This document shows, one piece after another, positions 32,406-40,880 of a stretch of 64,000 nt of DNA (its first letter is position 1; every line of letters begins with the position of its first letter). The notes beneath the pieces are model-generated. The model worked only from the letters and a program-made list of their open reading frames with translations. It made no database searches and had not been told where the DNA came from. Source of the stretch: an uncultured Phascolarctobacterium sp. GTDB lineage: Bacteria > Bacillota > Negativicutes > Acidaminococcales > Acidaminococcaceae. A program made the translations under genes and the position numbers. Where the stretch lies: the NCBI RefSeq assembly GCF_934190775.1, contig NZ_CAKPTG010000004.1, positions 62,001 through 126,000 on the forward strand, given 5' to 3'.

Positions 32406-34781
32406 ATGGAGAAAGAAAAAGCATTCCTGCTGTGGTTTGACCAGCTGGAGAGAAAAGACGTAGCAATCGCCGGTGGTAAGTCTTCTTCCTTGGGCGAGCT
32501 GACTTCTCATGTTGACGTACCTGTACCGTATGGCTTCGCAACTACTGCCTGCGCTTACAGATACTTCTTTGAAGAGACCGGTCTGTACGAGAAGATTAAA
32601 ACTTTAATTGCCGGTCTGGACGTAGACAACAGCGCTCAGCTGCGCGAGGTTTGCGCTAGGGTCCGCCAGGCAATTATGGACGAAGAAATGCCGCAGGATC
32701 TGCAGGACCTGATTGCTGAAGCTTACAAAGAGCTGGGCGAAAAGGTTGGCCAGGCTGATCCGTTCGTTGCTGTTCGCAGCAGCGCTACCGCAGAGGATCT
32801 GCCGGACGCAAGCTTTGCAGGCCAACAGGACACCTACCTGAACGTAAAGGGTGCTGAAACCATCGTTGCTAAGGTTAAGGAATGCTATGCTTCCTGCTTT
32901 ACCGACCGTGCGGTTTACTACCGTGAAAAACAAGGCTTTGACCATCTGGATGTAGCACTGAGCGCTGCAGTACAGATGATGGTATTCTCCAAGGCTGCTG
33001 GTGTTATGTTCACTGTTAACGTTGCTACCGGCGACGACAAGAACATCCTCATCGAAGGCGCATGGGGCCTGGGCGAATATGTTGTTCAAGGCACCGTAAC
33101 TCCGGATAACTATACTGTAAATAAAGCTACCTGCGAGATTGTTGAAAAGAACGTTAACGCGCAGGACATTAAGCTGATCCGTAAAGCTGACGGCGACTGC
33201 GAAGAGGTTGTTGTACCGCTGGATGAGCAAAACGAGCAGAAGCTGACTGATGAGCAAATCAAACAATTGGCTGAATGCGCTAAGAAAATTGAAGCACACT
33301 ATGGCTGCTACATGGACATGGAATGGGGCGTTGACGAGCGCGATAACAAGGTTTACATCCTGCAAGCCCGTCCTGAGACCGTATGGAGCCGTCGTAACAA
33401 AGAAAATGGTGCACCGAAAGAGGAGAAGAAAGTGACTACTGATCGCAAAGTTATCGTTAAAGGCTTGCCTGCCAGCCCTGGTAATGTAGCAGGCCGCGTA
33501 CATGTAATTTTGGATCCGTCCCATATCGACGAATTCAAGGAAGGCGAAATCCTCGTAACCGAAATGACCGCTCCTGACTGGGTACCGGCTATGAAGAAAG
33601 CAAAAGCAATCGTAACCGATAGCGGCGGAATGACCTGCCATGCTTCTATCGTATCCCGCGAGCTGGGCATTCCCTGTATCGTAGGTACCAAGAGCCGTGG
33701 CGAAGCTGCTACCACCACCATTCCCGACGGTATTGATGTAACCATCGATGCTACTCATGGTGTTGTATACGAAGGCATCATCGAAGAGCCGAAGGCTGAA
33801 CAGCCGGCACAACAAGTAGTTGCTGCTGCTGAATACTTCCCGCCGACCGGCACCAAGATTTATATGAACCTGGGCGATCCTGAGCTGGCTGAAAAATATG
33901 CAACTCTGCCTTGCGACGGCATCGGCCTGATGCGCGAAGAGTTCATCTGGACCACCTATATCCATGAACATCCGCTGTATCTGATCAAAATCGGTCAACC
34001 GGAAAAGGTTGTAGACCAACTGGCTGAAGGCATCCGCCAAGTTTGCCAGGCTATGGCTCCGAGACCGGTAACCATGCGCTTCTCCGACTTCAAGTCCAGC
34101 GAATACCGCGACCTGAAGGGCGGCGACGAATTCGAGCCGAACGAGCCTTCCGCTCTGCTGGGCTGGCGCGGTGCTTCCCGTTACTATGATCCTAAATATA
34201 TCGAAGCATTTAAGCTCGAATGCATGGCTGTTCGCAAAGTTCGTGAAGAGTTCGGTCTGAAGAACCTGAACGTTATGATTCCGTTCTGCCGCAACGTAGA
34301 GGAATGCGAAAAGGTTACCAAGATTATGGCTGACTGCGGTCTGTCCCGTGGTAAGGACTTCAAGGTTTGGCTGATGGCTGAGATTCCGTCCAACATCATC
34401 CTGGCTGACCAGTTCAACAAGTTTGTTGACGGCTATTCCATCGGTTCCAACGACCTGACTATGCTGGTTCTGGGTTGTGACCGTGATAACGACACTGTTT
34501 CCCATATCTATGACGAACGTAACCTGGCTGTACGCCGTGCAATCCGTCACCTGATCGAGGTTGCTCATAAGGATGGCAAGACCGTTTCTATCTGCGGTCA
34601 GGCTCCGAGCGTATATCCTGAGTTCTGCGAGTTCCTCATTAAGAGCGGTATCGACAGCATGTCCGTTAACCCGGATACTGTTAAGTTCACCAAGAAGCTG
34701 GCTGCTCAAATCGAGCAACGCATCATGATGGACGCTCTGACCGGCAAAGGCCGTCAAGAGGTTGAGGACCTGAACTGGTAA
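32406..34781 (+). CDS. ppsA: Phosphoenolpyruvate synthase (pyruvate, water dikinase)
   Basis: Makes PEP from pyruvate, ATP and water, the entry to gluconeogenesis from C3/C4 acids. The ATP-grasp N-terminal domain begins with AGGKSSSLGEL near residue 20 and includes VRSSATAEDLPDASFAGQQ; the swivelling phosphohistidine domain has His412 in GGMTCHASI; the C-terminal PEP/pyruvate barrel ends with SIGSNDLTML and CGQAPS. At 791 residues it is full length and ends like PpsA rather than PPDK. Together with malic enzyme and fumarase it fits an organism growing on C4-dicarboxylates, but that is inference. Confidence 0.95.
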   Translation: MEKEKAFLLWFDQLERKDVAIAGGKSSSLGELTSHVDVPVPYGFATTACAYRYFFEETGLYEKIKTLIAGLDVDNSAQLREVCARVRQAIMDEEMPQDLQDLIAEAYKELGEKVGQADPFVAVRSSATAEDLPDASFAGQQDTYLNVKGAETIVAKVKECYASCFTDRAVYYREKQGFDHLDVALSAAVQMMVFSKAAGVMFTVNVATGDDKNILIEGAWGLGEYVVQGTVTPDNYTVNKATCEIVEKNVNAQDIKLIRKADGDCEEVVVPLDEQNEQKLTDEQIKQLAECAKKIEAHYGCYMDMEWGVDERDNKVYILQARPETVWSRRNKENGAPKEEKKVTTDRKVIVKGLPASPGNVAGRVHVILDPSHIDEFKEGEILVTEMTAPDWVPAMKKAKAIVTDSGGMTCHASIVSRELGIPCIVGTKSRGEAATTTIPDGIDVTIDATHGVVYEGIIEEPKAEQPAQQVVAAAEYFPPTGTKIYMNLGDPELAEKYATLPCDGIGLMREEFIWTTYIHEHPLYLIKIGQPEKVVDQLAEGIRQVCQAMAPRPVTMRFSDFKSSEYRDLKGGDEFEPNEPSALLGWRGASRYYDPKYIEAFKLECMAVRKVREEFGLKNLNVMIPFCRNVEECEKVTKIMADCGLSRGKDFKVWLMAEIPSNIILADQFNKFVDGYSIGSNDLTMLVLGCDRDNDTVSHIYDERNLAVRRAIRHLIEVAHKDGKTVSICGQAPSVYPEFCEFLIKSGIDSMSVNPDTVKFTKKLAAQIEQRIMMDALTGKGRQEVEDLNW

Positions 34782-34865
34782 TCACTAAGCAAGACTTTCA
34801 GCTCTGTAGTCAAGTGCATTGGCTTTATCTGGGAGCAGAAAAAGTAAATATGTAGTAAAGAGTTT

Positions 34866-34920
34866 TAGGACTCCTGTATTGTAGTACAAATTGCAATATG
34901 GGAGTCCTATTTGTGTTTTG
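34866..34920 (+). terminator. Hairpin terminator after ppsA
   Basis: TAGGACTCC and GGAGTCCTA enclose an inner TATTG/CAATA stem; TTTGTGTTTT follows. Confidence 0.7.
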
Positions 34921-34949
34921 AGGGGAAAAATGATTTTAAGGAGGTAAGT

Positions 34950-35399
34950 ATGCTGTCTGTTATTTTTATTCTTTGTTTGCTTTATCACACCTATACGGAT
35001 ATGAAGTCTATGCTGCTTTATGATAAGGTAACATTGCTTTTGGCGGCAGTAGGTGTAGTGCGTGCCTTTTTTGAGCACCAGCTGTTAGAAGCTCTTTATG
35101 GTGCAGGAGCAATGCTAGTAATTATGTTGCTTTTGTATTTTGTCAGTCGCGGCGGTATGGGAGAGGGAGATGTTAAGTTGGCACTGGCGCTGGGAATCTG
35201 GCTTGGTCTGGAGCAGGGGCTGTTATGTCTGCTGCTGGCTTTTGTCAGCGGTGGCATCGTGGGTGCGTTATTATTGTTGCGTAGACGAGGCGGACTAAAA
35301 CAGGCAATTCCTTTTGGACCGTTTTTGTGCGCAGGGGCTGTTGTTGCATATTTTTGGGGAATAGAAATTGTTACATGGTATTGGAGGGTTATTTTATGA
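34950..35399 (+). CDS. Prepilin peptidase, A24 family, peptidase domain only
   Basis: Membrane aspartic protease that trims type IV prepilin leaders. The two catalytic aspartates are Asp17 in YTDMKS and Asp74 in the GMGEGD motif. At 149 residues it lacks the N-terminal cysteine-rich methylase domain of PilD/ComC, resembling the short TadV/CpaA-like or FlaK-size enzymes. AAGGAGG lies 6 nt before ATG 34950; the ORF's upstream extension to 34911 is not needed. Its stop overlaps the next gene's ATG by 4 nt. Confidence 0.85.
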   Translation: MLSVIFILCLLYHTYTDMKSMLLYDKVTLLLAAVGVVRAFFEHQLLEALYGAGAMLVIMLLLYFVSRGGMGEGDVKLALALGIWLGLEQGLLCLLLAFVSGGIVGALLLLRRRGGLKQAIPFGPFLCAGAVVAYFWGIEIVTWYWRVIL

Positions 35400-36511
35400 T
35401 GAAGCTTGGAAAAAGTATGAATCTTGAGGAGCTGTTTGAGCCGCTATTATGTGCTTGTCGTCGCCGTTGGCGTCGTAGGCAGCCGCTTTTGCTGCTGTCG
35501 CTGCAGACAGGGGAAATGGCATATTTTGAAAGCGAAGTGCTTAGCTGGCAGGAGCAGCTGAATGAGACTAACCTTGCAGACATGCATAGTCTTACAGATG
35601 CGTTACGCGAATTACTGTTACAGCATGAGGTAGAGGAGGAGGCTGCGGTGCTTCTGTTGCCAGCGGCAGAAGCTCTATATTCTGAGCAGCTGCTGTTGCC
35701 CTCAATGCAGCGGCGTGACCTGCAGGCTGCCTTAATGTGGGAGCTGCAGCAGAGCGTTTCCTGGGCGGAAACAAGCTATAGTTATAGCTTTGAAACGAAT
35801 GCTGTCGGTGAAGCAGATGAAAAGCAATATCAGGTGACGTATACGGCTTTGCCAGATACGTATCGAGCTGAGCTTGAGCAGATGTGCAGTAATTTGCTAC
35901 TGAAGCTGCAGGGCATTTGGTTGGGAAAGGTAACGCTTGACGCAGCAGCGACAGCTTGGTTTGCCGGTAAGCCGTTGCCGCCGGTATACAGGCAGCAGCA
36001 AAAAAGCCTGAAAAGTGCAGCGGCCACTTTTGGCCGCTGGTTACCTAAGGTTAGTTGTGCTGTATTTGCTTTAGCGCTATTAGCATATGGCAGTGCCTTG
36101 GGAGGCTGTTATTTGGCGCAGCATAATTTGCAGAAGGTAGAACAGAAGCTTAAGCAGTATGAAGTGTGGGAGCAACATATTCAGGAAAGCGAAGCTATGG
36201 AACGCAGTTGTCAGCGCTTGGAAAAGCTGTTGGCTGCAGCGCCTAAGGCATCTAAAGAGGCTAATGGTGAAGTGGAGCGTATCTGCCGCCAGATGCTGCC
36301 TGGTTGCTGGCTTACTGCTTTGGAATATGGCGGTACGAAGAAGCATTTATTGTTGCAGGGAAGGGCAGTTGATGCATTAGCTTTGGAAAGCCTGGTTGAG
36401 CAGCTGCAAAAATGTGGCTTTTATAGCAGAGTGGAGCTGCTGCAATCACAGCAACAGGGAAATCCTATTGCTTATAAGCTCAAGCTGGAGCTGAAGGAGG
36501 GGAAGAAATGA
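35396..36511 (+). CDS. PilM/PilN-like (GspL-type) pilus assembly protein
   Basis: The 371-residue protein has a cytoplasmic N-terminal region of about 215 residues resembling a reduced PilM/GspL actin-like domain, one transmembrane helix (about 219-240), then a coiled coil and a small periplasmic ferredoxin-like domain resembling PilN. So it reads as a PilM-PilN fusion, the arrangement of type II secretion GspL. The actin-like nucleotide motifs are weak, so ATP binding may be lost. It overlaps its neighbours by 4 nt on both sides. Start at the first of two adjacent ATGs. Confidence 0.65.
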   Translation: MMKLGKSMNLEELFEPLLCACRRRWRRRQPLLLLSLQTGEMAYFESEVLSWQEQLNETNLADMHSLTDALRELLLQHEVEEEAAVLLLPAAEALYSEQLLLPSMQRRDLQAALMWELQQSVSWAETSYSYSFETNAVGEADEKQYQVTYTALPDTYRAELEQMCSNLLLKLQGIWLGKVTLDAAATAWFAGKPLPPVYRQQQKSLKSAAATFGRWLPKVSCAVFALALLAYGSALGGCYLAQHNLQKVEQKLKQYEVWEQHIQESEAMERSCQRLEKLLAAAPKASKEANGEVERICRQMLPGCWLTALEYGGTKKHLLLQGRAVDALALESLVEQLQKCGFYSRVELLQSQQQGNPIAYKLKLELKEGKK

Positions 36512-37035
36512 AGCTGGGAGAAAAGACGGTTAATGTATTAGCCTGCGTAGCAATTTTAATCGCCATTGGCTTGCTAGCTAATGCATGGTCTCTGTGGACT
36601 GAACGCCAACTGGCGGTAGCAAAGGCAGATAAGCTGCAAACAAAGCTGACGCGGCAGCTGCGCTTTGCTAATGAGCATAGTGATTATAAAACGTATAAAA
36701 CAAGACTGCTGGGTAAGCAGAATGATTTAGAGCAGAAGGTAGAGCAGCAGCTTAGCTTGAACATCGGGCTCCAGCGACTGCAAAAGCAGGCGCAGGCTCA
36801 GGGGCTTCAGCTGAGCAAGCTTCAGATAGAAGGGAAGCCTGTTGTCTTGCAGAATGGCTTACAAATGCAGACATTAAATGTTAGTGCTGTTGGTGAGTTT
36901 TATTCATTGCTGCGTTGGCTGCGACAAGTGGAACGCGATGGCTGCAAGGTAAAGGAGCTACGCTTACATAGTGACATGCAGGAAAAAGAAGTGCTGAAAA
37001 TGGAACTTTCTCTAGAATTTCATGTCGCAAACTAA
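36508..37035 (+). CDS. PilO/GspM-like pilus assembly protein
   Basis: 175 residues: a short cytoplasmic tail, one transmembrane helix at about residues 8-28, a coiled coil rich in K, Q and E to about residue 95, and a compact alpha/beta domain with VGEFYSLLRWLRQVERDG. That order is the PilO/GspM pattern, forming a heterodimer with the PilN-like domain of the previous gene. No pilins, ATPase or secretin follow, so the rest of the machine must be encoded elsewhere. Confidence 0.65.
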   Translation: MKLGEKTVNVLACVAILIAIGLLANAWSLWTERQLAVAKADKLQTKLTRQLRFANEHSDYKTYKTRLLGKQNDLEQKVEQQLSLNIGLQRLQKQAQAQGLQLSKLQIEGKPVVLQNGLQMQTLNVSAVGEFYSLLRWLRQVERDGCKVKELRLHSDMQEKEVLKMELSLEFHVAN

Positions 37036-37044
37036 TCCAATCAA

Positions 37045-37147
37045 TTAGCCTACGCTAATTTTAACTTGACAAATTCATCTCGTTGTAAGATAATGTCATA
37101 GTAAAGTTAGACTAGGCTAATTTAATCTAATAGATAGCGCTAGCTAA
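37045..37147 (+). promoter_or_regulatory. Importer promoter with TTAGnCTAnGCTAA operator sites
   Basis: TTGACA (37066-37071), 17-bp spacer, GATAAT (37089-37094). Sites flank it: TTAGCCTACGCTAA (37045-37058, inside a perfect ATTAGC/GCTAAT dyad), TTAGACTAGGCTAA (37107-37120), and a weaker ATAGCGCTAGCTAA (37134-37147). The TTAG...CTAA form recalls DtxR/IdeR-family iron operators. No cobalamin riboswitch features are seen in this leader. Confidence 0.55.
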
Positions 37148-37168
37148 TAACGTAAAAGGGAGTTGCGT

Positions 37169-38122
37169 ATGAAAAAATATATCTTACTCGTATTTGTTGT
37201 AATCATAGCCCTGGCAGGCTATTTCCTTCTGGCAAGAGGCCAACACAAGCTGGCAGCCAACGCTGCCGTAACTGTAACCGACAGCACCGGCGCGACGGTA
37301 CACATCCCTGCTAAGCCGAAGCGTATCGTTTTCCTCAACGCCTCCAACCTGGAAATCTTCACCTCCATCGGTGGCAAGGCCGTCGGCAGACCTACCAGCA
37401 ATTCATATCCCGATGACGTCAAGGAAAGCATTAAGGACATCCCCGAAGTAGGCATGATCCACGCGCCGAATCTGGAAAAAATCATGAGCCTGAAGCCTGA
37501 TATGGTCGTAGGTACCAACGTACCCTTCCACGTAATGCTACGCAAGCCCTTGGAAATGGCCGGCGTACCGCTTTACCTGAACATGATAAACTCTTATGAG
37601 GACGTGCTGAAAAGCATAGACGACTTCGGCCGCTTTGCCGGCAGAGAAAAGGAAGCTGCCGCCAAGCGCGCGCAGATAGAAAAGGAATATGCCGCGCTGA
37701 CACAGGACGTGCAGAAGGGCAAGGGAACGAAGGTGCTGATCATCTTCGGCTCGCCGGACAGCTTCAACATGTCCACCAAAAAGAGCTTCGGTGGTGACCT
37801 GGCAGAGCGTCTTGGTGCTGTGAACATTGCGGACAAGGCCGAAAACGTGAAGGACAGCAGCTACATTCCGCTGAGCATGGAATTCGTAGCCAAGGAAAAT
37901 CCTGATGTGGTAATGCTCATTACCATGGGTGGCAGCAAGGAGATTTTAGAAAAGCTGCGCGCCAATATGCGTGACAACGCCATTTGGCATGACGTAAACG
38001 CCGTGAAGAATAACCGCGTGTACCAGCTGCCGCCGAGCCTTTTTACCGTTAACCCCGGCACGCACACGATTGATGCGATGAAGATTATGAAGGAATATAT
38101 GTATGGAGAAGGTAAAAAATGA
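37169..38122 (+). CDS. Metal-chelate ABC transporter substrate-binding protein (BtuF/FepB/HmuT class)
   Basis: Class III periplasmic binding protein: a signal or anchor helix (residues 3-23, no lipobox cysteine), then the entry VTVTDSTGATVHIPAKPKRIVFL, a long connecting helix, and a C-terminal lobe ending NPGTHTIDAMKIM. The family binds siderophores, haem or cobalamin. No histidine or tyrosine signature lets me choose among these. ATG 37169 is preferred over an in-frame TTG at 37163. It overlaps the permease gene by 4 nt. The promoter carries iron-box-like repeats, favouring an iron-linked ligand. Confidence 0.88.
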   Translation: MKKYILLVFVVIIALAGYFLLARGQHKLAANAAVTVTDSTGATVHIPAKPKRIVFLNASNLEIFTSIGGKAVGRPTSNSYPDDVKESIKDIPEVGMIHAPNLEKIMSLKPDMVVGTNVPFHVMLRKPLEMAGVPLYLNMINSYEDVLKSIDDFGRFAGREKEAAAKRAQIEKEYAALTQDVQKGKGTKVLIIFGSPDSFNMSTKKSFGGDLAERLGAVNIADKAENVKDSSYIPLSMEFVAKENPDVVMLITMGGSKEILEKLRANMRDNAIWHDVNAVKNNRVYQLPPSLFTVNPGTHTIDAMKIMKEYMYGEGKK

Positions 38123-39117
38123 GTAATGATGCAAAGACAAAAGAAAAATTGCGCATAGCAGTGTTCTTCGGCTTATGTATCCTGCTCGTTGCAGGCATTT
38201 TCGTGAGCATCGGCAGCGGTACGGTGAGCCTTTCCGTGGGCGAAACATGGGCGGCGCTGCTGGGCGAGGCCGATGCTGATACAGACCGCATTGTGAACCT
38301 CATCCGCCTGCCCCGCACGATTGTTACAGTGCTGGTGGGTGCCAATCTGGCGCTGGCAGGCTGCAACCTGCAGGGCGTGCTGCATAATCCGCTGGCAGAC
38401 CCGGGCATTATCGGCGTGAGCGCGGGCGCAGGTCTTTTTGCTATGGTTATAATGCTGCTTTTTCCGGAACAATCTGCTATGGTGCCTGTAGCAGCCTTTG
38501 TAGGTGCAGTGCTTTCCACAGGCATCGTCTTTTTCCTGGCGTGGGAAAAGGGCATCAACCCCTTGCGGATGATTCTGGCAGGCGTGGCGGTTGCCACCTT
38601 CTTCGGCGGCGGTATGGCGGCGCTGAACGTGTTTTACAGCGACAGAATCCAGGGCACGGTTATGTGGATGGCCGGCGGCTTTCAGGGACGCAGCTGGGGG
38701 CATGTGGAAATGCTTTTGCCTTATAGCGCAATCGGTATTATCGGCACCATCCTCTGCGCCCGCTCGCTGAACGCACTGCAGCTGGGCGATGAACTGGCAA
38801 AGAGTTTGGGCGTTCGCGTGATGCGCATGCGCACAATTTTAATCTTTCTTTCCGCGCTGCTGGCGGCAGTTTCCGTCAGCGTGGCAGGCATGCTGGGCTT
38901 TGTGGGCCTCATCGTGCCGCACATCATGCGCCTGTTAATCGGCAGCGACCACGAATACCTGCTGCCCTGTGCGGCGATTGCCGGCGGTGCGGTGGTAACA
39001 CTGGCTGATACGGCGGCAAGAACGCTTTTCAGTCCGCTGGAAATCCCCGTGGGCATCTTCATGTCCTTCATCGGCGGTCCGTTCTTCTTGTATCTGCTGA
39101 AACGGAGGATGCGTTAA
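38119..39117 (+). CDS. FecCD/BtuC-family ABC permease
   Basis: A 332-residue inner-membrane permease with about ten hydrophobic spans. Diagnostic features include IRLPRTIVTVLVGANLALAGCNLQG near residue 55, the LADPGIIGVSAGAG loop near residue 90, and the ATPase-coupling stretch GLIVPHIMRLLIGSDHEYLLP near residue 265. Works as a homodimer with the next gene's ATPase to import siderophore, haem or corrinoid. Coupled to the binding protein by a 4-nt overlap and followed after 3 nt by the ATPase. Confidence 0.92.
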   Translation: MSNDAKTKEKLRIAVFFGLCILLVAGIFVSIGSGTVSLSVGETWAALLGEADADTDRIVNLIRLPRTIVTVLVGANLALAGCNLQGVLHNPLADPGIIGVSAGAGLFAMVIMLLFPEQSAMVPVAAFVGAVLSTGIVFFLAWEKGINPLRMILAGVAVATFFGGGMAALNVFYSDRIQGTVMWMAGGFQGRSWGHVEMLLPYSAIGIIGTILCARSLNALQLGDELAKSLGVRVMRMRTILIFLSALLAAVSVSVAGMLGFVGLIVPHIMRLLIGSDHEYLLPCAAIAGGAVVTLADTAARTLFSPLEIPVGIFMSFIGGPFFLYLLKRRMR

Positions 39118-39120
39118 GCT

Positions 39121-39924
39121 ATGAATATCCCGACATTACATACACAAAAAATCACCCTGCGCTACGGCGAGCACACGATAATCAGGGACCTGACGCTGGA
39201 TATTTCCCGGCCGGAGATTGTGACGATTATCGGGCCGAACGGCAGCGGCAAATCAACGCTGCTGAAGGCGCTCTGCCGCCTGCTGGAGCCTGCGAGCGGT
39301 GCGGTTTATCTGGACAGCAAGGACATCAATAAAATGTCTACCGAAGAGGTGGCGCGCACGCTGGCAGTGATGGCGCAGAGTGCGAACGCTCCCGGCGGCA
39401 CGACGGTGGAGGAGCTGGTGTGCTACGGACGCCTGCCGTACCGCAAGTTCTTTGACGGACTTAATCAGGAGGACCGCCTGGCGATTGAAGAGGCGCTGGA
39501 TTTTACTGAGCTGGGACCGTTGCGTACGCGCCTGGTGCATACCCTGAGCGGTGGTGAACGTCAACGCGCGTGGTTAGCCATGGCGCTGGCGCAGAAGCCG
39601 AAGATTCTGTTGCTCGATGAGCCTACTACCTATCTTGATGTGCATCATCAGCTGGAGCTGATGGAGCTGGTTGTGCGATTGCATAACGAAATGGGCCTGA
39701 CGGTTATCATGGTGCTGCACGATCTGAATCATGCGGCGCGCTACAGTGAGCGCCTGATTGCGCTGAAAAAGGGCACAATCATGGCAGACGGGCCTACGGA
39801 CGAGGTGTTCACGCAGTCTGTGATTGAAGAGCTTTACGATGTGAAGGCTGTGATTATGCGTGTCGAGGCCAACGGGACGCAGTACCCCGTGTGCTTTCCG
39901 TATAGTGTAGAGGAGCATGATTAA
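39121..39924 (+). CDS. ABC ATPase of metal-chelate import (FepC/BtuD/HmuV type)
   Basis: 267 residues. Walker A GPNGSGKST is near residue 39, the signature LSGGERQRAWLA near 142, Walker B ILLLDEPTT near 162 and the switch histidine in VLHDLNHAARYS near 200. These features define the Fe-siderophore/haem/B12 ATPase branch. Stop codon TAA overlaps the next gene's ATG by one base, making chaN the fourth gene of this operon. Confidence 0.93.
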   Translation: MNIPTLHTQKITLRYGEHTIIRDLTLDISRPEIVTIIGPNGSGKSTLLKALCRLLEPASGAVYLDSKDINKMSTEEVARTLAVMAQSANAPGGTTVEELVCYGRLPYRKFFDGLNQEDRLAIEEALDFTELGPLRTRLVHTLSGGERQRAWLAMALAQKPKILLLDEPTTYLDVHHQLELMELVVRLHNEMGLTVIMVLHDLNHAARYSERLIALKKGTIMADGPTDEVFTQSVIEELYDVKAVIMRVEANGTQYPVCFPYSVEEHD

Positions 39925-40786
39925 TGATGAATAAATTCATGAAAACAATCGCTCTTAGCATGGCAATGCTGTGCCTGGGCGCAGGTGCCGCAGGTGCGGC
40001 ACAGTTCAGCGATGCGCAGAGCGGTAAAAATTTAACAGCAGCGCAGCTGGCAAGCAAGCTGCAAAAGTATGATGTTGTTTTCTTCGGCGAATTTCATGAC
40101 CAAAGTGAAATACACCAATATGAATTAGAGCTTTTGAAGGCAATGTATAAGGCAAAAGGCGCGAAACTGGCCTTATCCATGGAAATGTTTGAGGTAGATA
40201 ACCAAAGTAAGTTAAATAACTTTTTGGCAGATACTTTGAGCGAAGAAGATTTTCTCGCTACAAGCCGCCCCTGGCCTAACTACCGCACGGATTATGCTCC
40301 GCTGGTAAATTTTGCCAAAGAAAAGAAAATGCCCGTTATTGCCGCTAATGTACCCCGCTTTCTGGCGGCGCACGTAGCGAAAAATAATGGTACAACAGCT
40401 GGTATTGACGCGCAGTACGAAAAATGGCTGCCCAAGCATACCTATGCTCCCGAGGGCGCGTATAAGGATAAATTCTATGCGCAGATGAGCTCCCCGGCAG
40501 CTCCGATGAAGATGCCGCCGCAGCGCGTTTAGCAGCAGTTTATGCGGCGCAATGCCTGAAGGATGACAAAATGGCCGAGAGCATTGCTGCGTTTGCCGAC
40601 GCACATCAGAATATGCAGATTTTGCATATCAACGGCTGCTTCCATTCCGACGCTCATCTGGGAACAGCGCAAAAGCTGGAAGCTTTGCGTCCAAATTTAA
40701 AGGTGGCTGTTATTACACCCTTGGAGCGCAAGCAAAAGGGCGCACAGCCTGCCGGTGATTTTGTCGTATGGTTCGACAGAAAATAA
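39924..40786 (+). pseudogene. ChaN-like haem-binding protein, split by a frameshift
   Basis: The first frame (39924-40532) has a signal peptide, then VVFFGEFHDQSEIHQYELELLK, LALSMEMFE and RPWPNYRTDYAPLV, all ChaN-family hallmarks. It then runs into an out-of-frame tail ending PPQRV. The rest of the family continues in the -1 frame, DEDAAAARLAAVYAAQCLKDDKMAE through LHINGCFHSDAHLGT, to 40786. The switch falls near AGCTCCCCGGC (about 40490-40500), so one base seems missing, perhaps from the C-run. It could be a real inactivation, a sequencing error or programmed slippage. ChaN binds haem in characterised relatives. Confidence 0.8.
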
Positions 40787-40813
40787 TTTCTTCCGATATT
40801 TTTTACCCGTGGG

Positions 40814-40827
40814 TTAGCGTTTGCTGA
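40814..40827 (+). promoter_or_regulatory. Candidate operator before the TonB-dependent receptor
   Basis: TTAGCGTTTGCTGA matches the TTA-N6-GCTAA pattern with one mismatch. It sits inside a larger hairpin (ACCC.../...GGGT) about 55 bp before the receptor gene. Confidence 0.35.
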
Positions 40828-40880
40828 CTTCGTGGGTGTGAAATATACCATAAAAAACAAGTAGAAAAAAGAGGTGCATT

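Noticed and set aside
32604..34757. 717-residue open frame on the minus strand
   Set aside because: It lies wholly antisense to ppsA, whose motifs are intact; the composition (Asn-, Val-, Gln-rich, no domain) is that of a shadow frame.
37036..37168. Cobalamin riboswitch upstream of the BtuF/FepB-like gene
   Set aside because: None of the conserved B12-box or core elements is visible; the leader is short and AT-rich with operator-like dyads instead.
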